The notes under the pieces were generated by a model. It did no database searches. It was given only the letters and a program-made list of their open reading frames with translations, and had not been told where the DNA came from. The translations under genes were made by a program, and so were the position numbers. Positions 15,926 through 24,777 of a stretch of 41,791 bases of DNA are shown in pieces. The stretch is from positions 1 to 41,791 of the forward strand of contig CAXSCR010000041.1 in the NCBI GenBank assembly GCA_964235605.1. The letters run 5' to 3'. Positions within the stretch are counted from its first letter, which is position 1. Each line of letters begins with the position of its first letter. Source of the DNA: DATCRE01 sp964235605 (GTDB lineage: Bacteria; Bacteroidota; Bacteroidia; Cytophagales; Cyclobacteriaceae).

Positions 15926-17428
15926 ATGGCAAATATTGGAAAGATCACCCAGGTAATCGGCCCTGTGGTAGACGTAGCCTTCGAAGGCAAATTACCTAAC
16001 ATTCTTGATTCTCTGGAGGTTACTAAAGGAGACGGTACACGCGTTGTACTTGAAACTCAGCAGCATTTAGGAGAAGATCGCGTACGTACCATTTCTATGG
16101 AAGGTACTGAAGGTCTGGTTCGCGGAATGAAGGTGACTGATACTGGCTCTCCAATTCAAATGCCTATTGGTGAAGATATTAAAGGACGCCTTTTTAACGT
16201 GATTGGTGAAGCCATTGACGGTATTAAGCAACCTAAAGGAACACAAACGCTCCCTATTCACCGTAACGCTCCTGCTTACGAAGATCTATCCACTTCAACT
16301 GAAGTTTTATTTACAGGTATAAAAGTTATTGACCTTATCGAGCCTTATGCAAAAGGTGGTAAAATTGGATTATTCGGCGGTGCCGGGGTTGGTAAAACTG
16401 TGTTGATCCAGGAATTGATTAACAACATCGCGAAAGCATATTCTGGACTTTCTGTGTTTGCAGGTGTAGGCGAACGCACACGTGAAGGTAATGACCTTCT
16501 TCGCGAAATGATCGAAGCGGGTATTGTTGATTACGGTGAAGAATTTATGAAGTCACTTCACGCAGGTGGGTGGGATCTCTCTAAAGTTGATCAAGAAAAA
16601 TTAAAAGATTCAAAAGCGACATTCGTGTTCGGTCAAATGAATGAGCCTCCTGGAGCACGTGCTCGTGTGGCCCTTTCTGGTCTTACAGTGGCCGAATATT
16701 TCCGTGATGGTGATGGTACAGGAAAAGGAAGAGACATTCTTTTCTTCGTTGACAATATCTTCCGTTTTACACAAGCAGGTTCTGAGGTATCGGCGCTTTT
16801 AGGCCGTATGCCTTCAGCCGTAGGTTATCAGCCAACGCTGGCAACTGAAATGGGTGCTATGCAAGAGCGTATTACTTCTACTAAAAATGGTTCTATCACT
16901 TCGGTTCAGGCCGTTTATGTTCCTGCCGATGACTTGACTGACCCTGCTCCTGCTACAACATTTGCCCATTTGGATGCAACTACTGTATTGAATCGTAAGA
17001 TTTCTGAGCTTGGAATTTATCCAGCTGTGGATCCATTGGATTCAACATCACGTATCCTTCGCGCTGACATTGTAGGTGAAGAACATTATAACTGTACACA
17101 ACGTGTGAAGAGCATTCTTCAGCGCTATAAAGAATTACAAGATATCATCGCCATCCTTGGTATGGACGAGTTATCTGATGAAGATAAGCAAGTAGTTCAT
17201 CGTGCAAGACGGGTACAACGTTTCTTATCGCAACCATTCCACGTTGCAGAAGCGTTTACAGGTTTGAAAGGCGTGTTGGTTGATATCAAAGACACCATTA
17301 AGGGCTTTAACATGATCATGGATGGTGAATTAGATCACTTACCAGAAATGTCTTTCAACTTAGTTGGTAATATTGACCAAGCTATTGCGAAAGGTGAAAA
17401 GATGATGGCGGAAGCAGCAGCATTATAA
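15926..17428 (+). CDS. atpD: ATP synthase F1 subunit beta
   Basis: AtpD (500 residues) is the catalytic subunit of F1 ATP synthase, three copies per complex, on the cytosolic face of the inner membrane. The start MANIGKITQVIGPVVDV is typical. The P-loop GGAGVGKTVL is at 151-160, the catalytic-glutamate region GVGERTREGNDL follows, and ALSGLTVAEYFRD is another signature. In Bacteroidota atpD and atpC are commonly apart from the atpBEFHAG cluster, as here. It has its own promoter, and atpC follows after an 88-bp gap with a strong hairpin. Confidence 0.98.
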   Translation: MANIGKITQVIGPVVDVAFEGKLPNILDSLEVTKGDGTRVVLETQQHLGEDRVRTISMEGTEGLVRGMKVTDTGSPIQMPIGEDIKGRLFNVIGEAIDGIKQPKGTQTLPIHRNAPAYEDLSTSTEVLFTGIKVIDLIEPYAKGGKIGLFGGAGVGKTVLIQELINNIAKAYSGLSVFAGVGERTREGNDLLREMIEAGIVDYGEEFMKSLHAGGWDLSKVDQEKLKDSKATFVFGQMNEPPGARARVALSGLTVAEYFRDGDGTGKGRDILFFVDNIFRFTQAGSEVSALLGRMPSAVGYQPTLATEMGAMQERITSTKNGSITSVQAVYVPADDLTDPAPATTFAHLDATTVLNRKISELGIYPAVDPLDSTSRILRADIVGEEHYNCTQRVKSILQRYKELQDIIAILGMDELSDEDKQVVHRARRVQRFLSQPFHVAEAFTGLKGVLVDIKDTIKGFNMIMDGELDHLPEMSFNLVGNIDQAIAKGEKMMAEAAAL

Positions 17429-17438
17429 ATTGTTTCAG

Positions 17439-17491
17439 GTTCAAGGTTTCAGGTTAAATGTTAGTTCTAACCTGAACCTGAAACCTTGAAC
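17439..17491 (+). promoter_or_regulatory. Intercistronic hairpin between atpD and atpC, with a competing stem
   Basis: A perfect 17-bp stem (17439-17455 with 17475-17491; arm GTTCAAGGTTTCAGGTT) encloses a 19-nt loop. A second stem, CAGGTTA (17450-17456) with TAACCTG (17468-17474), uses the inner bases of the first arm, so the two folds exclude each other. No T-run follows, so it is unlikely to be a full terminator. It could stabilise, process or attenuate the message to set the ratio of beta to epsilon subunits; that role is inference. Confidence 0.7.
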
Positions 17492-17516
17492 ATGGAACCT
17501 TTTAAAACTATTGGAT

Positions 17517-17762
17517 ATGCACTTAGAAATATTAACACCAGAAAAAAAGATTTTTGAAGGCGATGTAACCATTGTTACCTTCCCTGGCGCTGACGGTTCG
17601 TTTCAGGTAATGGATCATCATGCACCACTTATCAGCTTATTAAAAGATGGTGTTGTGGAATATAAATCAAAAGAATCTGTTCAACATATCACAATTACCG
17701 GAGGTGTTGTAGAGGTGTTGAAAAACAAAGTGATTCTATTGGCAGATGGGATAGCGCTATAA
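17517..17762 (+). CDS. atpC: ATP synthase F1 subunit epsilon (short form)
   Basis: The 81-residue product is the N-terminal beta-sandwich of the epsilon subunit, part of the central rotor stalk. MHLEILTPEKKIFEGDV and VTFPGADGSFQVMDHHAPLI are the family's conserved blocks, and HITITGGVVEVLKNKVILLAD ends the domain. The inhibitory C-terminal helical hairpin found in E. coli (139 residues) is absent, as is common in Bacteroidota. A TTG two codons upstream (17511) could also start translation. I prefer the ATG, which gives the usual N-terminus. Confidence 0.95.
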   Translation: MHLEILTPEKKIFEGDVTIVTFPGADGSFQVMDHHAPLISLLKDGVVEYKSKESVQHITITGGVVEVLKNKVILLADGIAL

Positions 17763-17781
17763 AAAATCTTATTAACAATAT

Positions 17782-17812
17782 AAAGGGCTTTCAGAGATGG
17801 AAGCCTTTTTTT
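17782..17812 (+). terminator. Intrinsic terminator of atpD-atpC
   Basis: The stem AAAGGGCTT (17782-17790) with AAGCCTTTT (17801-17809) includes one G-U pair. It has a 10-nt loop and T to 17812. It lies 20 bp past the atpC stop codon. Confidence 0.85.
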
Positions 17813-17839
17813 GTGTCTACAAGTCGCTAAACGTGAAAA

Positions 17840-18079
17840 TTAATATTTAGCTATGCTCATTGCTCGCACAGATTGCTTTTTCTCATTGTCAATAATAAAA
17901 CGAAGTTTTGATGCTTCGATCCTTGCTGCCATGGCATTCTGCTCTAACTGCCTAAGTTCCTTATGTAACTTGCTTGTCTGGCTATTTCCAACGTCAGCTC
18001 TTAATTTTTCATAGTACGCTACGCTTAAAGACATAATGGTTGTAATAACCAACATGGATATAGTAACTTTGTTCTTCAT
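17840..18079 (-). CDS. Small membrane-anchored coiled-coil protein
   Basis: The 79-residue product has one N-terminal hydrophobic helix (VTISMLVITTIMSLSVAYY) and then a long charged helix with coiled-coil character (KLHKELRQLEQNAMAARIEA, then SKLRFIIDNEKK). It could be an inner-membrane protein with a helical extension, or a poorly cleaved secreted peptide. I recognise no family. It stands alone between atpC and the DUF2339 gene, facing the atp terminator. The coding composition looks plausible, but without homologues it stays tentative. Confidence 0.5.
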   Translation of the reverse strand: MKNKVTISMLVITTIMSLSVAYYEKLRADVGNSQTSKLHKELRQLEQNAMAARIEASKLRFIIDNEKKQSVRAMSIAKY

Positions 18080-18303
18080 TGTATGAGGATTGATAATGTA
18101 CTAAGTTAAATTAATTTATTTGATCAAGGCACTTGTAAATAATTGACTTTATTCAATATTCTTACATCCAGCGAAATAATTTTCATGATTAGAATAATGG
18201 CCGTAATGAGCATGTCCCATTACTAAAAAATTGTACGCCCATTGTTTATTCATTATAAAATACTGATATTATCACTATTAACGCGCCCCCTAAACCCATC
18301 ACA

Positions 18304-20742
18304 ATGGAAATCTTTCTGTTAATTGTTATTCTAATATTCTTAATTTTTATCGTAGCCAATAGAAGTGAGGTAACAACCAGGCTCCGACATATTGATGACA
18401 AACTTGACTCATTATCTGAACAGATAGAGAAAGTCCAAAGGAACAAAGATTCCGTACCGCCACAATATCCAAGTGAGCATGTTGTTTCTAACCCTAAAAC
18501 TCCGGAGATAAAACCGGAGATAATAATTCAACAAGAACCGGCTATAGAAGAATTAGAGGAGCCGATTGAAGAAGAAGAATTTGAGTTTGAAGAGCAGATT
18601 GAAAATCCTGTCTTTACAAAAACTGAAGAATTTTCCAGACATTCAATAATTAATTCTCAAGCAAACTTACCCCCAGAAAACAAACCTGGCTTTTTCGAAA
18701 GAAACCCTGATCTCGAGAAGTTTATAGGTGAAAATCTGGCCAATAAAATTGGTATCGGCATCTTGGTATTGGGCATTAGTTTCTTTGTTAAGTATGCCAT
18801 TGACAAAGACTGGATCAATGAAATAGGACGCGTTTTTATCGGGATACTTTGTGGCGGCATTCTGTTGGGTGTTGCTCATAAACTTAGAAAGACTTTTACA
18901 GGTTTTAGCTCTGTACTTGTTGGCGGTGGCATTGCTGTGTTATACCTAACGATAGCAATCGCTTTTCATGAGTATAAAATATTCGATCAAACAGCAGCGT
19001 TTTTATTGATGCTCGGCATTACGGGTTTTGCTGTCATCTTTTCATTGGGATATAATCGTATTGAGCTTGCCGTTCTCTCCATCCTTGGTGGCTTCGCCTC
19101 TCCTTTCATGGTTAGCACGGGCGAAGGAAATTACGTTGTGCTCTTTACCTACATACTTATCCTTGATGTAGGAATGCTTGTACTGGCTTATTATAAGAAG
19201 TGGAATCTTGTTAACGTCATCTCATATGTTTTTACAATTCTTCTTTTTGGTTCTTGGCTAAGTGCAAGGTTTGAGAATAATAATACTTCGATGGTAATAG
19301 GCGCATTGATCTTTGCCACTCTATTCTATCTGGTATTCTTCGCTATGAATATTGTTAACAACTTGAAAGAGCGCACCTCTTTTAAAGGTACAGAGATCAG
19401 CATTTTGCTTAGCAATACATTCTGTTATTATGCGGCGGGTATGTTAATCTTAAATGGAGAAATTGCTGAAGATTTTAAAGGACTATTCACTGCAGCTTTA
19501 GGTGTTTTCAATTTTATCTTTGCTTACTCGCTGTTCAAAAGCAGTCGCGTGGATAAGAACCTTGTATTCCTATTAATTGGATTGGTGCTTACCTTCATTA
19601 GTCTTGCTGCTCCGGTGCAACTTGAGGGAAATTACATTACGCTTTTCTGGTCAGCCGAAACAGTTCTGTTACTGTGGCTTTCACAAAAGTCAGGCATTCG
19701 ATTAATGAAGTTGGCATCTGTTATAATTATGGCATTAATGGTGATTAGCCTCCTCATGGATTGGAATCAGATTTATTTTAATTACAATACCAATCAGGAC
19801 CTAACTATTATTCTTAACAAAGGGTATATCACAAGTGTATTTTCGTTAGTGTCTATTGTATTGACACTGTTTCTTATAAGAAACGAACATCACGAAGATG
19901 CCGAATCAGTTTTCATCTATAAAATGCTGCTCATATGTGGTGGCATACTTCTATTGTATGCCTCACAACTTCTTGAACTACGTCATCAGCTGTACCAATT
20001 TGGTGTCGAGATTGCAACCCAGAACATAATCATTGGCACCTATAACATGATTTTTATTTTAGGCTTGCTGCTATCTGAAAGAAAGTTTATCAAAGAAGAA
20101 GTTATAAAGAGGGTATTTTCATTTTGGGGAATATTTGTGATGGTAGCTTATCTATTGTATTACCATCAACAGATTGTTAGTACACGAAATGACTTTTTGC
20201 TTTCGGGCGCATCGCTAACTGGCTTTGTCTTTCATTATATTCTGATTCTTATACTGATTGTAATCGCAGCATTAAGCTTAAAGAGAATGCATAGGCTCAC
20301 TGAGTTTAACGAGAAGACATATAACCTGTACTCGTGGTTCTATGTGTTCTTTTTCGTTTTCCTTGCAAGTGCTGAGTTAGATCATACAATATTATTGTTA
20401 ACAAACGCTACATCACCGGCGTCAATAGAATTCACATTATTTCAAAATCACAAAATCGGATATCCTATTTTGTGGGGTATAACTTCTTTCATTTTAATCT
20501 ATGTTGGATTGAAGAGCAAGAAAAAACATCTGCGTATTATTTCACTTACTCTTTTCTTGGTAACATTAATCAAACTTTTTACGGTAGACATCAAAGGCAT
20601 ATCTGAAGGAGGAAAAATTGCAGCCTTTATTTCCCTTGGTGTACTCTTGCTTGTCGTTTCATTTATGTACCAGCGATTGAAAAACATCCTATTGGCTGAC
20701 GAGTCTTTGAAAAAGGAAACCGAAAATGAAAATCCTGTATGA
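18304..20742 (+). CDS. DUF2339 polytopic membrane protein
   Basis: The 812-residue product has an N-terminal transmembrane helix (1-19) and then a charged, glutamate-rich linker with coiled-coil character (about 20-125, including EELEEPIEEEEFEFEEQIE). More than twenty further hydrophobic helices fill the remainder. The block ENLANKIGIGILVLGISFFV, followed by GRVFIGILCGGILLGVAHKL, is the hallmark start of DUF2339 membrane proteins. The function is unknown; large size and many helices suggest a transporter or envelope scaffold. The gene ends by overlapping the next one in ATGA, so the two products are probably made together. Confidence 0.88.
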   Translation: MEIFLLIVILIFLIFIVANRSEVTTRLRHIDDKLDSLSEQIEKVQRNKDSVPPQYPSEHVVSNPKTPEIKPEIIIQQEPAIEELEEPIEEEEFEFEEQIENPVFTKTEEFSRHSIINSQANLPPENKPGFFERNPDLEKFIGENLANKIGIGILVLGISFFVKYAIDKDWINEIGRVFIGILCGGILLGVAHKLRKTFTGFSSVLVGGGIAVLYLTIAIAFHEYKIFDQTAAFLLMLGITGFAVIFSLGYNRIELAVLSILGGFASPFMVSTGEGNYVVLFTYILILDVGMLVLAYYKKWNLVNVISYVFTILLFGSWLSARFENNNTSMVIGALIFATLFYLVFFAMNIVNNLKERTSFKGTEISILLSNTFCYYAAGMLILNGEIAEDFKGLFTAALGVFNFIFAYSLFKSSRVDKNLVFLLIGLVLTFISLAAPVQLEGNYITLFWSAETVLLLWLSQKSGIRLMKLASVIIMALMVISLLMDWNQIYFNYNTNQDLTIILNKGYITSVFSLVSIVLTLFLIRNEHHEDAESVFIYKMLLICGGILLLYASQLLELRHQLYQFGVEIATQNIIIGTYNMIFILGLLLSERKFIKEEVIKRVFSFWGIFVMVAYLLYYHQQIVSTRNDFLLSGASLTGFVFHYILILILIVIAALSLKRMHRLTEFNEKTYNLYSWFYVFFFVFLASAELDHTILLLTNATSPASIEFTLFQNHKIGYPILWGITSFILIYVGLKSKKKHLRIISLTLFLVTLIKLFTVDIKGISEGGKIAAFISLGVLLLVVSFMYQRLKNILLADESLKKETENENPV

Positions 20743-21977
20743 GATTAATACTCTGTTTACTCTTTGTTGTTGGATTAAGCTGTACTGGACTATGCCAGTC
20801 GTTTAAAGGTGAAGCTAATTTACCTAAAGTTGAGGCTGATGGGTTTTATAGAATTTTCATTTCACCAGAGATAAGCACTCATCTTAATTTTGATTTTACT
20901 AACATCAGAATCTATGATGGAGGAGATAAAGAAACGCCCTATTTGTTTCAGGAAGAATCTCCAATTTATTATTCTCAAAGATTTAAGGAATACGAGATTG
21001 TAGAAAAAGAGCATAAAAAAAATTGTTGCACCTCGCTAATACTTCGAAATCCAGATGGTCGCCCGATAAACAATATTTCCCTATCTATAAAAAATGCTGA
21101 TGTCACAAAGCAGGCAACCTTACTCGGCAGCGACGATAAAGAAAATTGGTTTGCTCTAAAGCAACAATTCATTTTAACTGCTATAGACAATCAAAACAAC
21201 ACTTCTGAAATCAAGATTGTTGATTTTCCGCTTAGCAATTACACATATTATTTATTGCAGTTAGAAGACTCCACCACTGCTCCCCTTAACATTCTAAGCG
21301 CCGGGTATTATGAAGTAAATACTGAAGATGGAAAGTACACTGAAATCACTTCATTACGCACAGTGAAATCTGACAGTACAAAGCAAAAGAGAAGTTACGT
21401 TCATATTGTGCTCGACACCACGCATGTGATAGACAAACTTACTGTGTCCTTATCGGGTGTACCATACTTTTTAAGAAAGGCGTCGCTCTACACTGTAAAA
21501 GAAAGAAAAAAGAAAAAAGGCGGCACAGAATTGTATTATGATCTCTTGAACTCTTTTGGATTAAGCGCCAAACAATCGTCATTAATTGAGTTGCAAGGAA
21601 TAAAAGCCGAACATCTTGTAATGATTATCGAGAACGAAGATAACCCTGCTCTTGAGGTTGCTTCACTTAAGGCATATCAGTTAAATCGTTATTTAACAGC
21701 TTGGTTAAAGAAGAACGAACAGTACAAAGTAAAAATAGGGAATGAAGATATTGGAAGGCCATCTTATGATCTCGCTTTTTTCAAGGATAGTATCCCTAAT
21801 CAACCACCGGTGCTTGCTATTGGGAAAGTAAATATCTTTAAAGAGAAGGGTGTAGAAGAATCGGCTACTTTTTTTACCAGTAGATCTATTATATGGCTAG
21901 CAATTGGGCTAGTGGTTGTTATTCTTGGATTTATGTCTATTAAATTAATTAGAGAAACCGGCGAGGTACAGAAGTAG
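20739..21977 (+). CDS. DUF3999-like exported membrane protein
   Basis: The 412-residue protein has a signal peptide (MRLILCLLFVVGLSCTGLCQ), a long beta-rich extracytoplasmic part and one C-terminal transmembrane helix (IIWLAIGLVVVILGFMSI) near 384-401. The gene overlaps the DUF2339 gene by 4 bp (ATGA), which implies translational coupling. In other bacteria a DUF3999 gene commonly accompanies DUF2339, and FYRIFISPEI plus the FTNIRIYDG strand resemble that family's start. The family name is therefore partly a context call. The expected arrangement is a periplasmic partner anchored next to the polytopic protein. Confidence 0.7.
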   Translation: MRLILCLLFVVGLSCTGLCQSFKGEANLPKVEADGFYRIFISPEISTHLNFDFTNIRIYDGGDKETPYLFQEESPIYYSQRFKEYEIVEKEHKKNCCTSLILRNPDGRPINNISLSIKNADVTKQATLLGSDDKENWFALKQQFILTAIDNQNNTSEIKIVDFPLSNYTYYLLQLEDSTTAPLNILSAGYYEVNTEDGKYTEITSLRTVKSDSTKQKRSYVHIVLDTTHVIDKLTVSLSGVPYFLRKASLYTVKERKKKKGGTELYYDLLNSFGLSAKQSSLIELQGIKAEHLVMIIENEDNPALEVASLKAYQLNRYLTAWLKKNEQYKVKIGNEDIGRPSYDLAFFKDSIPNQPPVLAIGKVNIFKEKGVEESATFFTSRSIIWLAIGLVVVILGFMSIKLIRETGEVQK

Positions 21978-21981
21978 TTTA

Positions 21982-22299
21982 CTAGGAAGGATTGTCGCGT
22001 TTGCTCGAAAACCTATTAAGAAGTTTTTTCTCATGTGCCCAGAAGAATTTAAATTGACCAAACACAAAGCCATAAAATAACAACACAAGGTTGTAAACGG
22101 GGAAGATCAAAATATAATAAACAATCTTAGCCCATACAGGCACCGACTCGCCTTCGTAAAAATAATTGAGAATTGGTTTACCGATAAATACAATGGTATA
22201 ACCTGTACAGGCGAAGACGATTAAGATTACTATCACTTGCCAGACACTATCTACATTCCAGCGTTGTTTCAGTTTCTCAATCCAGATGGGTGCAGGCAT
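21982..22299 (-). CDS. Small membrane protein (DUF6787-like)
   Basis: The 105-residue product has two transmembrane helices (about 20-45 and 62-86) separated by NYFYEGESVPVWAK, and ends in FGQFKFFWAHEKKLLNRF. It fits the small Bacteroidota family now called DUF6787, sometimes mislabelled as a diacylglyceryl transferase; I give this from memory. It is the last gene of a tight minus-strand operon with prfC and rluA (9-bp gaps), and only 4 bp separate its stop from the convergent DUF3999-like gene. Confidence 0.7.
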   Translation of the reverse strand: MPAPIWIEKLKQRWNVDSVWQVIVILIVFACTGYTIVFIGKPILNYFYEGESVPVWAKIVYYILIFPVYNLVLLFYGFVFGQFKFFWAHEKKLLNRFSSKRDNPS

Positions 22300-22308
22300 G
22301 TTGTTATT

Positions 22309-23004
22309 TTACTGCTGTAATCTCATAAAATTACTCCACAAACCATTAGAAGGTAAAGGTGCTTCAAAAATAACCAGCTCTTTTTTTACAGGATGTACAA
22401 ATGCCAGCTTCTTTGCATGAAGACAAATGCTTCCATCTGAATTTGGCGTGTCTGCACCGTATTTTACGTCGCCTTTAATAACACAGCCTATACTTGCTAA
22501 CTGAACACGGATTTGATGTGGCCTACCTGTAATGGGATTCACTTCCAATAACCACTCTCCATTCTCCTTGCCGATAACATGATAACTTAACTCGGAACGC
22601 AGTGCGCCGGGCGTCTCACGTGAATAGGCGGTAGTTTTATTCTTCTTTTCGTCTTTAGATAACCAATGAAGTAATGTTGCTGAGTCTTGTTGTGGTTTGT
22701 TCTTCACAATAGCCCAGTAAATTTTTTTTGTCTCGCGTTCGCGGAAGAGCTCATTCATTCTTTCAAGCGCTTTAGAAGTGCGGGCAAGCACCACAACACC
22801 ACTAACGGGGCGATCTAATCTATGAACTACACCAAGAAAAACTGCGCCTGGTTTTTCATATTTCTTTTTAATATAAAGCTTACAGAGTTCTGCCAAAGGC
22901 ACATCACCGGTTGCATCTCCTTGCACAAGCACACCAGAAGATTTATTTACCACAAGTAAATGGTTATCATCATAGATCACCTCAAAGGGTTTCTGTGTGG
23001 CCAT
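22309..23004 (-). CDS. RluA-family pseudouridine synthase
   Basis: The 231-residue enzyme isomerises uridine to pseudouridine in rRNA or tRNA. The catalytic motif is HRLDRPVSGVVVLARTS (Asp64). The N-terminal EVIYDDNHLLVVNKSSGVLVQ strands and the C-terminal NPITGRPHQIRVQLASIGC block are typical of RluA. There is no S4 domain, so it resembles the short RluA/TruC-like class rather than RluC/RluD. The target base is not predictable. It sits 9 bp after prfC and 9 bp before the DUF6787-like gene. Confidence 0.92.
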   Translation of the reverse strand: MATQKPFEVIYDDNHLLVVNKSSGVLVQGDATGDVPLAELCKLYIKKKYEKPGAVFLGVVHRLDRPVSGVVVLARTSKALERMNELFRERETKKIYWAIVKNKPQQDSATLLHWLSKDEKKNKTTAYSRETPGALRSELSYHVIGKENGEWLLEVNPITGRPHQIRVQLASIGCVIKGDVKYGADTPNSDGSICLHAKKLAFVHPVKKELVIFEAPLPSNGLWSNFMRLQQ

Positions 23005-23013
23005 TCTTACGAT

Positions 23014-24591
23014 TTAAAACTCAGAAGTAAAATGAAATTGAATATTAGGGAAGTTCTCTTGAACCATTTGTAACCAGGCACGTGACTCAGCCATAAATAC
23101 AAGCTTATTATCTTTATCGCGGGCGATGTGGCGTTGTTTAGAATCGATGAATTCGGCTAATTTTTTTGGATCCTTACTGCTGATCCAGCAAGCCTTATAA
23201 ATATTTTGAGGAACAAACTGCGCCGTTGCATTGTACTCATTCTTTAACCTGAATTGTATAACTTCAAACTGAAGCGCACCAACTACACCAACCACTTTCT
23301 TCTTTCCTAATTCATAGGTGAACAACTGAGCAACACCTTCTTCCATTAATTGAAGCAATCCTTTTTCTAATTGCTTAGTCTTCATGGCATCGAGGTTTAC
23401 AACTTCTTTGAAGATTTCAGGAGAGAAACTTGGAATACCTGTATAGACTAATTTTTCACCTTCCGTAAGCGTATCGCCGATCTTTAAATTACCCGTATCG
23501 AAAAGTCCGACAATATCTCCCGGCCACGCTTCATCTACCGTTTCGCGATCTTGCGCCATAAACGCCGTGGCGTTAGAAAATCTAATCCCTTTATCTTGCC
23601 TGACATGGAAGTAATTAGTACCACGTTCAAATTTCCCTGAGCATATCCGAAGAAAGGCAATTCTATTTCTGTGCTTTGGATCCATGTTAGCATGGATTTT
23701 AAAAATGAAGCCTGAGAATTTTGGCTCGTCTGGTTCAACATCGCGTACCGTAGTTTCGCGGGCAACTGGAGGTGGCGCAATGCGTATGAATGTATCTAAT
23801 AACTCTTTTACGCCAAAATTATTTACTGCACTGCCAAAGAACACCGGGGCAACTTTACCATAGAGATAATCATTGAGATTAAAGTCAGGGTAAACCCCTT
23901 CTATTAACTCAACGTCTGCCCGCAGCTGTTTTGCATTATTCTCTCCAACATATTGGTCAATAACAGGATCGTTGATGTCGCTGATCTTTATTCCTTCTTC
24001 TATCTTTATTTTGGTAGACGTAAATAAGTGAAGACTTTTTTCGTATAAGCTATAAACTCCTTTAAAGTTTTTGCCCATGTTAATCGGCCAGCTTAGCGGA
24101 CGAACTTTAATATTGAGTTTTTCTTCAATTTCGTCTAACAAGTCGAACGGATCACGGCCCTCACGATCGAGCTTGTTTATAAAACATATAACCGGTGTGC
24201 TTCGCATCCGGCATACCTCCATTAACTTTTCTGTTTGAATCTCAACACCCTTTACACAATCAATAACCATGATTACGCTATCCACGGCAGTGAGTGTACG
24301 ATACGTATCCTCCGCGAAATCCTGGTGGCCAGGTGTATCTAGTAAATTTATTTTAACATCCTTGTAATTGAAACCCATTACAGAGGTAGCAACAGAGATA
24401 CCCCGTTGTTTTTCTATCTCCATCCAGTCACTACGCGCGTGATCTTTAATTTTGCTAGACTTTACCGCACCTGCCTTTTGAATCGCACCGCCAAACAAAA
24501 GCAACTTTTCTGTTAGTGTAGTTTTACCCGCATCCGGGTGACTAATAATTCCAAATGTCCTTCGCTTTACTATTTCGGCTTCTAAACTCAT
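23014..24591 (-). CDS. prfC: Peptide chain release factor 3
   Basis: RF3 (525 residues; E. coli 529) is the GTPase that recycles RF1/RF2 from the ribosome after peptide release. Motifs: FGIISHPDAGKTTLTEKLL (G1; the SHPDAGKT form is characteristic of RF3), DTPGHQDFAEDTYRTL (G3), INKLDREGRDPFDLLDEIE (G4). The C-terminal LQFEVIQFRLKNEY region is also typical. It is the first gene of an operon with rluA and a small membrane gene. Confidence 0.96.
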   Translation of the reverse strand: MSLEAEIVKRRTFGIISHPDAGKTTLTEKLLLFGGAIQKAGAVKSSKIKDHARSDWMEIEKQRGISVATSVMGFNYKDVKINLLDTPGHQDFAEDTYRTLTAVDSVIMVIDCVKGVEIQTEKLMEVCRMRSTPVICFINKLDREGRDPFDLLDEIEEKLNIKVRPLSWPINMGKNFKGVYSLYEKSLHLFTSTKIKIEEGIKISDINDPVIDQYVGENNAKQLRADVELIEGVYPDFNLNDYLYGKVAPVFFGSAVNNFGVKELLDTFIRIAPPPVARETTVRDVEPDEPKFSGFIFKIHANMDPKHRNRIAFLRICSGKFERGTNYFHVRQDKGIRFSNATAFMAQDRETVDEAWPGDIVGLFDTGNLKIGDTLTEGEKLVYTGIPSFSPEIFKEVVNLDAMKTKQLEKGLLQLMEEGVAQLFTYELGKKKVVGVVGALQFEVIQFRLKNEYNATAQFVPQNIYKACWISSKDPKKLAEFIDSKQRHIARDKDNKLVFMAESRAWLQMVQENFPNIQFHFTSEF

Positions 24592-24684
24592 AATTCCCTA
24601 GTCGTTATGTTATCGATGGTCTTTATCTGTTAGTATTATCGTTCAATCATCAATAATTCAAGGTTCGGATAACTGATAACGGTG

Positions 24685-24692
24685 CAAAAGTA
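24685..24692 (-). promoter_or_regulatory. Possible -7 promoter box of prfC
   Basis: The minus strand reads TACTTTTG, a perfect TAnnTTTG match. The transcription start would lie near 24678 with a leader of about 87 nt. No TTG is visible at the expected -33 position, so confidence is moderate. Confidence 0.4.
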
Positions 24693-24777
24693 ATAAAACT
24701 CTCCTGATCACGATCACATTCTTATTTCACAGTACGAAGGTTAAATATTAAATTGGCGCCATCTAATTAATAGCACA

